A stretch of 64,000 nt of DNA from Cryobacterium glaciale (GTDB lineage: Bacteria; Actinomycetota; Actinomycetes; Actinomycetales; Microbacteriaceae). Shown here one piece after another: positions 52,699-60,443 of the stretch. Each line of letters starts with the position of its first letter. Positions within the stretch are counted from its first letter, which is position 1. The notes under the pieces are model-generated. The model saw only the letters and a program-made list of their open reading frames with translations. It made no database searches and was not told the DNA's origin. The translations under genes and the position numbers were made by a program. The DNA lies in contig NZ_SOEY01000030.1 of the NCBI RefSeq assembly GCF_004402535.1, forward strand, positions 31,800-95,799, read 5' to 3'.

Positions 52699-52765
52699 GC
52701 CGGTAAATTTGCGACACGCCGGGCTCGGACGAACGAAATCACGGCGTGTCGTGAAATCTACCGGC
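52699..52765. repeat. imperfect palindrome, copy 2 of a dispersed element
   Basis: The arm GCCGGTAAATTTGCGACACG and its partner CGTGTCGTGAAATCTACCGG close around a loop of about 20 bases. The core is shared with 29135-29219. It sits just after moaA, again at a gene 3' end. Confidence 0.75.
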
Positions 52766-52813
52766 ATAGCGTACCGACCTGCGGCCCGGGCCGACCCGTG
52801 GCAGACTTTGAAC

Positions 52814-53671
52814 ATGAGCAGAATCACCGCGCGACGTAAAATCACCCGGCTCACCGTCGGCTCCCGAACCCTGGCCGGCGAGGACCTGCTCGCGGTCGAA
52901 GAACCCCTGGAGATTCGCGTGAACGGCCGCCGCCTCGCCGTCACGATGCGCACCCCCGGCAACGACATCGACCTCGCGGCCGGGTTCCTGGTCTCCGAGG
53001 GCGTCATCACCACGGGCGACGGCTTCAACACCGCCCGGTATTGCGCGGGAGCGGTCGACGGTGTCAACACCTACAACGTGCTCGACGTCACCCTTGGCCC
53101 GGGCGTCGCGCCGCCCGCACCGAGCCTCGAACGCTCGCTGCTGACCACCAGCTCCTGTGGCCTGTGCGGCAAGGAGAGCATCGACGCCGTGCGCACCAAA
53201 TCGGCCTTCGTCATAGCGGATGACCCGGTGCGAGTGGATGCCGAATCGCTCACGACGTTCCCGGAGCAGCTGCGCGCCGGCCAGAACGTGTTTGAGAAGA
53301 CCGGCGGCATTCACGCGGCCGGTCTGTTTGACGCTGCCACCGGAGACCTGCTCGTGCTGCGCGAAGATGTGGGCCGGCACAATGCCGTCGACAAGGTGAT
53401 CGGCTGGGCGGTCAAGGAAAACCGGCTGCCGCTGACCGGCACCGTGCTCATGGTGTCGAGCCGGGCCAGTTTCGAACTGACCCAGAAGGCCCTTATGGCC
53501 GGCATCCCGGTGCTGGCAGCAGTCTCGGCGCCGTCGTCACTCGCCGCGGAGTTCGCCGCCGAGGTGGGCATGACCCTGGTCGGTTTTCTCCGCGGCGACT
53601 CCATGGTCATCTATGCCGGCGGTGACCGCATCGTCGACCGAGCGGATGCCGCGTCCGCTGCAGTGATGTAG
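52814..53671 (+). CDS. fdhD: FdhD, sulfur carrier for formate dehydrogenase
   Basis: This 285-residue sulfurtransferase puts the essential sulfur on the molybdenum cofactor of formate dehydrogenase. SSCGLCGKES holds the catalytic cysteines Cys115 and Cys118. LREDVGRHNAVDKVIGW and SSRASFELTQKA are conserved. The ATG at 52814 is chosen since the 45 upstream residues come from the repeat region. It is convergent with the formate dehydrogenase gene, its presumed client. Confidence 0.95.
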   Translation: MSRITARRKITRLTVGSRTLAGEDLLAVEEPLEIRVNGRRLAVTMRTPGNDIDLAAGFLVSEGVITTGDGFNTARYCAGAVDGVNTYNVLDVTLGPGVAPPAPSLERSLLTTSSCGLCGKESIDAVRTKSAFVIADDPVRVDAESLTTFPEQLRAGQNVFEKTGGIHAAGLFDAATGDLLVLREDVGRHNAVDKVIGWAVKENRLPLTGTVLMVSSRASFELTQKALMAGIPVLAAVSAPSSLAAEFAAEVGMTLVGFLRGDSMVIYAGGDRIVDRADAASAAVM

Positions 53672-53725
53672 CCGCCAGCCCGGCGCGGTACGCGGGACCT
53701 GCGCCGCTGCGTGCGAGGCGGAACT

Positions 53726-53808
53726 CCCGCGCACTGGCGCAGCTCCAACGGCACTCGTCGCGCGGGTGTTCTGGCCAGGCCAGAACCCCCGCGCACTGGC
53801 GCAGCTCC
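53726..53808. terminator. repeat-built hairpin between convergent fdhD and formate dehydrogenase genes
   Basis: A stem of GCGCGGG plus GTTCTGGCC pairs with GGCCAGAAC plus CCCGCGC (53760-53794, one mismatch, one-base loop). An exact 21-base direct repeat (53726-53746 and 53788-53808, starting CCCGCGCACTGG) flanks it. It probably terminates both strands. Confidence 0.65.
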
Positions 53809-53829
53809 CGCGCGACGGGTGGTACCGGG

Positions 53830-56130
53830 TCAGGCAGCGGTGCCGGCCCGCACGAAGCGCACCGTCATAGCCTTGTATCCGGGGGTGTTCGACTCGCGGG
53901 CCACGAGTTCGCGGTGCATGAGGGCGTTCGCCTCGGGAAAGTAGGCGGCCGCGCATCCCCGCGGCGTGGGATAGACCACGAGACGGAAGGCATCCGCTCG
54001 TCGCTCCACGCCCCGGAAGGTGCTGATCACGTCGACCAGGTCGCGGTCCGCAAAGCCGAGTTCGGTGACATCATCTTCGTGGATGAGGATGACCCGGCGG
54101 GCGTTCTTGATTCCGCGATACCGGTCGTCGAGCCCGTAGAACGTGGTGTTGTACTGGTCGTGGCTGCGGATGGTCTGCAGAATCAGGTGACCCTCGGGCG
54201 CTGACAGATATTCGATCGGGCTCACGGTGAACCGGGCGAGACCGATTTCGGTGGCGAAGGTGCGGGTGTCGCGCGGAGGGTTGGGCAGCACGAACCCGTT
54301 CTTGGTCTTGAGCCGCGCGTTGAAATCGTGGAAGCCGGGCACGACGCGGGAGATATGGTCGCGAACAACGTCGTAGTTTTCGGCCATCGCCTTCCAGCCG
54401 ACCGGGTGGTCGTCGCCGAGAGTGGCGTGGGCCATGCGGGCGATGATCACCGGTTCGGCCAGCAGATGCTCCGACACCGGCTCCAGTCGACCCTGGGTCG
54501 TGCGCACGACCGACATCGAGTCTTCCACCGAGAGCACCTGGCGGCCAGACGGATGCTTGTCATCGGTATCCGTGCGGCCGAGCGTCGGCAGAATGAGCGA
54601 GGTCTTGCCGTGCATCACGTGTGAGCGGTTGGGTTTGGTGGAGACGTGCACGGTGAGGCCGACGCGTTGCATGGCCTTCTCGAGCATGTCCGTGTCGGAA
54701 CAGGCGAGGGCAAAATTGCCGCCCATCGACACGAACACGTCCACCCGATCGTGCACGAAGGCATCAACCGTGTCGACGGAGTCGAGGCCGTGCTCCCGCG
54801 GCGACACGATGCCGAACTCGGCGTCGAGCGCGGCGAGCATGTCCTCTTTCGGCTTCTCCCAGACACCCATGGTGCGGTCGCCCTGCACGTTGGAGTGGCC
54901 GCGCACCGGGCACGCGCCGGCGCCGGGCTTGCCGAAGTTTCCCTGCAACAGCAGCAGGTTGATGATCTCCTTGAGGGTGTTCACCGAGTGCGGCTGCTGG
55001 GTCAGGCCGAGCGCCCAGCAGATGATGGTGGCCTTGCTGGCCACGAGCAGCTGCGCCACCGTCTCGATCGCGGCACGTTCGAGCCCGGTGGCTTTCTTCG
55101 TCTCGTCCCAGTCGATTACCGATCGGGCCGCGCGATAGGCCTCGATCCCGTCGGTGTTCGCGGCGACGAACTCGAGGTCGATGACCGACCCGGGAACGCG
55201 TGCCTCTTCTTCAAGCAGCAGGTGACCGAGCGCCTGGAACAGGGCCAGGTCGCCGCCGACCTTGATCTGCAGAAACTCATCGGCCAGGTTGGTGCCCTTG
55301 CCGACCACGCCCTTGGGGGTCTGCGGATCCATGAAGTTGAACAGCCCGGCCTCCGGCAGCGGATTGACCGCCACGATCCGGCCACCGTTGTCCTTGCACT
55401 CGGCCAGGGCCGACAGCATGCGCGGATGGTTGGTGCCCGGGTTCTGGCCGACCACCAGGATGAGTTCGGCCTGGTGGATGTCCTCGAGCGAGACCGTACC
55501 TTTGCCGATGCCGATCGTGGGGTTCAGAGCAGAGCCCGAGGATTCGTGGCACATGTTGGAGCAATCCGGCAGGTTGTTGGTGCCGATGGACCGGGCGAAC
55601 AGCTGGTACATGAACGCCGACTCGTTGGCGGTGCGACCGGAGGTGTAGAACACGGTGCGGTCGGGAATGGTGGCGCGAATCTGCTCGCCGATGAGTTCGA
55701 AGGCGTCGTCCCAGGAGATTTGCGAGTAGTGGGTGTCGCCCGGGCGAATCACCACGGGGTGGGTGATGCGGCCCTGGTTGCCGAGCCAGTATTCGGTCTT
55801 GGTGGCGAGCTCGGCGATGGAATGCTCGGCCCAGAATGCCGGCGTCACCGTGCGCAGTGTGCTCTCCTCGGCGACGGCCTTCGCGCCGTTTTCGCAGAAT
55901 TCTGCGGTCTTGCGGTGTCCGCGGGACTCCGGCCACGCGCATCCGGGGCAGTCGGTGCCGTCGCGCTGGTTGAGTCGCAGCAGCGAACGGGCGGTGCGCC
56001 CGATACCGGCCTGGGCGATGCCCCGATCGAGAGCCACAACTACGGCTTCAACACCCGCCGCATGGGTTTTGGGCGCGGTGACAACGAGATTATTTTCGTT
56101 GATGTCTTCGATCGGAGCTGAGCGTGTCAT
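53830..56130 (-). CDS. FdhF/YdeP-type molybdopterin formate dehydrogenase-like protein
   Basis: This 766-residue molybdopterin oxidoreductase resembles the YdeP/FdhF-like alpha-subunit family (TIGR01701 type). The N-terminal motif DCPGCAWPE with a later Cys could hold an iron-sulfur cluster. The molybdenum ligand is probably the cysteine in SNMCHESSGSAL, so selenium is not used. The C-terminal cap resembles the cofactor-binding domain. The ATG at 56130 follows AAGGCAGGATGG; a TTG at 56151 is possible. FdhD and MoaA next door support a formate dehydrogenase role, but the electron-transfer partners are not here. Confidence 0.87.
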   Translation of the reverse strand: MTRSAPIEDINENNLVVTAPKTHAAGVEAVVVALDRGIAQAGIGRTARSLLRLNQRDGTDCPGCAWPESRGHRKTAEFCENGAKAVAEESTLRTVTPAFWAEHSIAELATKTEYWLGNQGRITHPVVIRPGDTHYSQISWDDAFELIGEQIRATIPDRTVFYTSGRTANESAFMYQLFARSIGTNNLPDCSNMCHESSGSALNPTIGIGKGTVSLEDIHQAELILVVGQNPGTNHPRMLSALAECKDNGGRIVAVNPLPEAGLFNFMDPQTPKGVVGKGTNLADEFLQIKVGGDLALFQALGHLLLEEEARVPGSVIDLEFVAANTDGIEAYRAARSVIDWDETKKATGLERAAIETVAQLLVASKATIICWALGLTQQPHSVNTLKEIINLLLLQGNFGKPGAGACPVRGHSNVQGDRTMGVWEKPKEDMLAALDAEFGIVSPREHGLDSVDTVDAFVHDRVDVFVSMGGNFALACSDTDMLEKAMQRVGLTVHVSTKPNRSHVMHGKTSLILPTLGRTDTDDKHPSGRQVLSVEDSMSVVRTTQGRLEPVSEHLLAEPVIIARMAHATLGDDHPVGWKAMAENYDVVRDHISRVVPGFHDFNARLKTKNGFVLPNPPRDTRTFATEIGLARFTVSPIEYLSAPEGHLILQTIRSHDQYNTTFYGLDDRYRGIKNARRVILIHEDDVTELGFADRDLVDVISTFRGVERRADAFRLVVYPTPRGCAAAYFPEANALMHRELVARESNTPGYKAMTVRFVRAGTAA

Positions 56131-56340
56131 AAAACCATCCTGCCTTGTCAACCGATCAAAATGCCCCTCAACGGCGAAATGGGTAAGGAATCCGAAAGAG
56201 AATTCGTTCCAATCGTGCGTATAGTCTGTAGTTCGCGCATCACCAGACCCCCCGTTTGCGCACTACGTTCATGGTCAACGTGAACCGCCGAACCGCACAG
56301 CAACGTCGCTATACGCCTTCCCGGCAGCAAGGACATCTCA

Positions 56341-57735
56341 ATGAGCTGGCTCGATCGAGACCGCACCATCGCCCCACCCGGATTCAACCGCTGGCTCATT
56401 CCGCCGGCCGCCCTCGCCGTGCACCTCTGCATCGGCCAGGCTTACGCCACGAGCGTCTACAAAACGGCGCTCGTGGCGCACTTCGACGCCAGTCTGGTGC
56501 AGATCGGGGTGATCTTCTCGATCGCCATCGTGATGCTGGGGCTTTCGGCGGCCATCATGGGCACCTGGGTCGACACCAACGGACCTCGCAAGGCCATGTT
56601 CGTTGCGGCCCTGTTCTGGTCCGGCGGATTCCTGATCGGTTCGCTCGGAATCTTTTCGAATCAACTCTGGCTGGTTTACCTCGGCTACGGCTTCATCGGC
56701 GGTATCGGGCTGGGCATCGGCTACATCTCACCGGTCTCGACACTGATTAAATGGTTCCCGGACCGCCCGGGGCTGGCCACCGGCATGGCCATCATGGGCT
56801 TCGGTGGCGGCGCACTCATCGCGAGCCCGGTGTCGACGATGCTGCTCAGCTTCTACGACCCGAACTCGGGTGCAGCGAATTGGGTTGCCAGCGGCGATGC
56901 CGTCGGCAAGCTGTTCTTGACCCTCGCCGTGATCTACTGCGCTTACATGATGTTCGGGGCCTTCACCATCAAGGTTCCGGCCGCCGATTGGGTGCCGGCC
57001 GGATTCGATCCGACGAGGGTGCGTGCCAAAGCCCTCGTCACCAGTAACCACGTCTCGGCCCGGAACGCCATTCGAACGCGTCAGTTCTGGCTGCTTTGGG
57101 TCGTGCTGTTCTGCAACGTCACGGCCGGTATCGGCATCCTCGAGCAGGCCGCACCGATGATCCAGGACTTCTTCCGCCAGAATGACGGCGACTCGCTCGT
57201 CTCCGCCGCCGTTGCTGGCGGCTTCGTCGGCCTGCTATCGCTCGCCAACATGGGTGGACGCTTTATCTGGTCGGCCACCTCGGACAAAACCGGGCGCAAG
57301 AACATTTACATGGTCTATCTCGGAGTCGGCACCGTGCTGTACCTGCTGCTGGCCCTCTTCGGCCCCAGCACGACCGCCCTCTACGTGATTCTGGCCTTCA
57401 TTATCATCTCGTTCTACGGCGGAGGTTTCGCCACCATCCCGGCCTACCTGCGCGATCTGTTCGGCACCTTTCAGGTGGGCGCCATTCACGGTCGCCTGCT
57501 GACCGCGTGGTCGGCAGCCGGAATAGCCGGACCGCTCATTGTCAACTCGTTCCTGGACGCCCAGGGTGCGCCGGGAGAGCTCACCGCCGCGGCCTATCAG
57601 CCGGCCCTGCTCACCATGGTCGGGCTGCTCATGGTCGGTTTCGTGGCGAACCTGTTCGTGCGACCGGTGCACTCCGAATTTCACGAACCCGACAAGCCCC
57701 TCGTCGGGGCAGCAGCAGGAAAGGCGCAGTCATGA
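56341..57735 (+). CDS. MFS transporter of the OFA (oxalate/formate antiporter-like) family
   Basis: This 464-residue carrier has twelve predicted helices. It shows IGQAYATSVYKTALVAHFDAS, the MFS loop GTWVDTNGPRKAM, and KWFPDRPGLATGMAIMGFGGG, which is typical of the OFA subfamily. Position next to a formate dehydrogenase-like gene suggests formate or oxalate transport, but OFA carriers also move other carboxylates. It is translationally coupled to a 33-residue gene and divergent from the dehydrogenase. Confidence 0.88.
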   Translation: MSWLDRDRTIAPPGFNRWLIPPAALAVHLCIGQAYATSVYKTALVAHFDASLVQIGVIFSIAIVMLGLSAAIMGTWVDTNGPRKAMFVAALFWSGGFLIGSLGIFSNQLWLVYLGYGFIGGIGLGIGYISPVSTLIKWFPDRPGLATGMAIMGFGGGALIASPVSTMLLSFYDPNSGAANWVASGDAVGKLFLTLAVIYCAYMMFGAFTIKVPAADWVPAGFDPTRVRAKALVTSNHVSARNAIRTRQFWLLWVVLFCNVTAGIGILEQAAPMIQDFFRQNDGDSLVSAAVAGGFVGLLSLANMGGRFIWSATSDKTGRKNIYMVYLGVGTVLYLLLALFGPSTTALYVILAFIIISFYGGGFATIPAYLRDLFGTFQVGAIHGRLLTAWSAAGIAGPLIVNSFLDAQGAPGELTAAAYQPALLTMVGLLMVGFVANLFVRPVHSEFHEPDKPLVGAAAGKAQS

Positions 57736-57833
57736 AGAAGGCACAGCTCGTCGTTGGGTGGGTCTTGGTCGGTATTCCGCTCGCTTTCGGCATCATTCAA
57801 ACACTCACCAAGGTGACAGCCCTGTTCGGCTAG
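57732..57833 (+). CDS. 33-residue MFS transporter small subunit
   Basis: MKKAQLVVGWVLVGIPLAFG begins a one-helix protein that ends KVTALFG. Its ATG overlaps the transporter stop (ATGA), and similar tiny partners follow OFA-family MFS genes in other bacteria. It probably stabilises or modulates the carrier in the membrane. It is too short for standard gene callers. Confidence 0.8.
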   Translation: MKKAQLVVGWVLVGIPLAFGIIQTLTKVTALFG

Positions 57834-57859
57834 TTCACCTAAGGCATTTTCGAAAACAC

Positions 57860-57892
57860 AGAGTCACGCTCCAATCACTGGGGCGTGACTCT
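57860..57892 (+). terminator. intrinsic-type terminator after the MFS operon
   Basis: AGAGTCACGCTCCA and TGGGGCGTGACTCT pair (one wobble) around a five-base loop, followed by an AT-rich stretch. It lies 27 bases after the small gene. Confidence 0.75.
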
Positions 57893-58010
57893 ATTCGATT
57901 AACCGGTATTTTTCCGCGCATCCCTGTTCTTGGCGCGCTGGCGACGCTTCTGACCGATTTCGGAAGTCTCCCAGCTTCAGGGCCGTGAATCATGCAATGA
58001 TGGCGAATGG

Positions 58011-58039
58011 GGATTTAGCTAACGCAGTTAGCTAAATCC
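58011..58039. promoter_or_regulatory. perfect 29-base palindrome upstream of glycosyltransferase operon
   Basis: GGATTTAGCTAAC and GTTAGCTAAATCC are exact inverted copies separated by GCA. The arms are AT-rich against a GC-rich background. It sits about 128 bases before the glycosyltransferase start in an otherwise empty 333-base gap that also holds the preceding terminator. It is probably a dimeric regulator's operator. Confidence 0.7.
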
Positions 58040-58166
58040 ATTCCGGGCGGGTCAATTGCCCGGGTTGTTGGACTTGTCGACCTGGGATGGTCGAGATAGC
58101 CCCCCGTTCACTCGCGGTGAGCCCGAATTGCCGCGATCGTTCCGTGGAAAATTCCGCGGGGAGGAG

Positions 58167-60443
58167 ATGCCCGTGGCCACCCACACCGCCCTTGACGAGC
58201 AACGCGCTGCCGCCAGCATTCTTGACGGTATCCGGCGGGCCGATAACCTCACGGTCGCCGCCGCTCGCGATGGCGGAGTGCGGGCCGTGCGGCTGCTGGC
58301 TCAAGCGGCAACCGACCCCAGCGATCAGCTCACCGCCATCGCGGCGGTGCACGCTCTCGCCCAGGTCTTCGACGATTCCGCCGACGAGGTTCTGGTGGCC
58401 CTGCTGCACCACGACTCGGCGTTCCTGCGCGAGCACGCAGCCTGGGCCTTCGGCACTCGCCTGCCCCGCTATGACGCGATTGCGGGGCTCGTCACGCTCG
58501 TGCGTGAGGGCGGTTTCACCGGCATGCTGGCCCAGCGCACTCTGGAGCAGTGGGGTTCCTCGGCTGGCGATCAGGTCGGACTTTTTCTCGAGGGTGCCCT
58601 GCTGGGCGTCAGCGAAGTCTTCGCCCGCGCCCGACTGATCGAGACCATCGGCCTCATCCCCGGCCGCGTGCCCGAACGCCTGCTGCGCCGCGTGGCTGTC
58701 GACAGCACCGAGAACCTGCACGCGCGGGTTGCCGCGATCGCCGCCCTGGGTGACCGTGCCCCGAACACCGTCGTCATCTCGCTGCTCAGCGCACTCTCCC
58801 AAGCGGATGCCGCAGCACCCGCCTCCGAGCTCGCCGCCGTTGCCCGGCTGGCGCTGTTCGACCTCACCGCGACCGATGCCCCGCGGGCATCGTGGAATCG
58901 GGGAACCACGATCGCCCAGCTGTTCCTGCACGCCGATATCGATGGTGAGTTGTCCCAGGTGGGTGCCGGAGACAACGGCGGCATCGCGACGCTGCTCGTG
59001 CGCCTCGGCGACGCCCTCGTGGCCAGGACCAGCGCGGCCGGCACCCGTACAGCTGGAGCCGGCGTTGCCGGAGCGGTCGACCGGGTCATCACCATCTCCC
59101 GCGGCACCCATGACGGCGCCCTCCAGGCCCTCGCCGACGTCGGATCGACCCTGCCAGGGCATTCCTTCGCCGCGGTGCCGTTCGTCGGCGGCCCGGTTCC
59201 GTCGATCGACGCCTGGCCGCGGCGGGTCGCCGCGCAGCGTGGAATCCGCCGTATTCTGCGCTCGGCCGGCGTGGTCGACGCAATTCACCTGCGCATGGCC
59301 GACGTCGGCAGCCTCGCCGCGGCCACCGTTGCCCGTGACCTCGACATTCCCATGGTGTTCACCGTGGCACCCGACCCGCACGGCGTGATCGACTCGCTCG
59401 AATCGAGCGGCGCCCTCACCCGCGCCAACTTCGGCACGGTTGACGCTGTCGAACACTTCTGGTTTCGCGCCCGCCTCGTGCAGCGGCTCGCCGCGGATGC
59501 CGCCCACACCGTGCTGTTTCCGCGCCCGCACCTGCAGCAGGACATCGTTCGGCTGACCGGCATCGACATCGACGCGCACCCCGAACGGCACTCCGTCATC
59601 CCCGAAGGCATCGACCTCACGGTGATCGACCGCTCCCGAACGGATGCCCTCGGCTCGCTCGGCCTCACCGGCGGGAGCCTGCTGGTCTCCCATGACGCCC
59701 ACGTGAGGGCGGCGGCTGACCCAGCCGCCCTGGCCTTCGATCAGCTCGACGAGCTGCTCCGCACCCTCCCGCCCGAGCGACGCGGCCTGCCCCTGCTGAT
59801 CAGCGTCGGACGCCTGCACCGCGTCAAGGGCATGGCCGCCCTGGTCGAGGCGTGGAACACCGACTCGACACTTCAGACCCGCTGCAATCTGCTGATTGTG
59901 GGCGGTGACCTCGAGCATCCGTCCTTCGACGAGGGTATCGAGCTGCAGCGCATGGCGGGGTCTCTGGCGAGCGGCGACCTCGGCGATGCTGCGGCACACG
60001 GACTGCTGCTGGCCGGACACCGCGCCAACGACACGGTCGCCCGCTGGCTCGCCGCGGCCCGTTACGGTCGGCCTGGCCTCGCTGCACCGTTCGGGGTCTA
60101 TGTCTGCGCGAGCATGAAAGAGGAGTTCGGCATCGCCCTGCTCGAGGCGATGGCGACCGGGCTCATGGTCGTCGCCCCCGACGATGGCGGACCGGCCACT
60201 TACGTCGAGCACGGCGTGACCGGTTTTCTGGTTGATACCGGAAATCGTGACGCACTGGTTCGTTCCATCGCCGACGCACTCACCGTGGCGAATGGAGTGC
60301 ACGGCGGCGCCAACGCGGCGCGGGCCCGCAGCATGGTGATGGACAACTTCACGATCGAGGCGATGGCGACCACCCTCGCTGGCGTCTACCGTGACGTCGC
60401 CGTGGCGTTCGAGCCGGCCGCCTGGGAACTGAGCGTCTCATGA
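58167..60443 (+). CDS. HEAT-repeat protein fused to a GT4-type glycosyltransferase
   Basis: This 758-residue protein has helical HEAT-like repeats in the N-terminal 300 residues (DQLTAIAAVHALAQVFDDSA, HARVAAIAALGD, and similar). The C-terminal glycosyltransferase has LLISVGRLHRVKGMAALVEA and the nucleotide-sugar motif EEFGIALLEAMATGLMVVAP. The start could be ATG 58167 or GTG 58173 behind GGAGGAG. It is coupled by ATGA to a second glycosyltransferase. The acceptor is unknown. Confidence 0.83.
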   Translation: MPVATHTALDEQRAAASILDGIRRADNLTVAAARDGGVRAVRLLAQAATDPSDQLTAIAAVHALAQVFDDSADEVLVALLHHDSAFLREHAAWAFGTRLPRYDAIAGLVTLVREGGFTGMLAQRTLEQWGSSAGDQVGLFLEGALLGVSEVFARARLIETIGLIPGRVPERLLRRVAVDSTENLHARVAAIAALGDRAPNTVVISLLSALSQADAAAPASELAAVARLALFDLTATDAPRASWNRGTTIAQLFLHADIDGELSQVGAGDNGGIATLLVRLGDALVARTSAAGTRTAGAGVAGAVDRVITISRGTHDGALQALADVGSTLPGHSFAAVPFVGGPVPSIDAWPRRVAAQRGIRRILRSAGVVDAIHLRMADVGSLAAATVARDLDIPMVFTVAPDPHGVIDSLESSGALTRANFGTVDAVEHFWFRARLVQRLAADAAHTVLFPRPHLQQDIVRLTGIDIDAHPERHSVIPEGIDLTVIDRSRTDALGSLGLTGGSLLVSHDAHVRAAADPAALAFDQLDELLRTLPPERRGLPLLISVGRLHRVKGMAALVEAWNTDSTLQTRCNLLIVGGDLEHPSFDEGIELQRMAGSLASGDLGDAAAHGLLLAGHRANDTVARWLAAARYGRPGLAAPFGVYVCASMKEEFGIALLEAMATGLMVVAPDDGGPATYVEHGVTGFLVDTGNRDALVRSIADALTVANGVHGGANAARARSMVMDNFTIEAMATTLAGVYRDVAVAFEPAAWELSVS

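Noticed and set aside
53830..56130. Selenocysteine at the molybdenum site of the formate dehydrogenase-like protein
   Set aside because: The frame has a normal cysteine in SNMCHESSG and no in-frame TGA at that place.
58032..60302. Antisense open frame of 756 codons opposite the HEAT-glycosyltransferase
   Set aside because: Low-complexity Gly/Arg/Glu/Val composition without motifs; the sense gene has clear domains.
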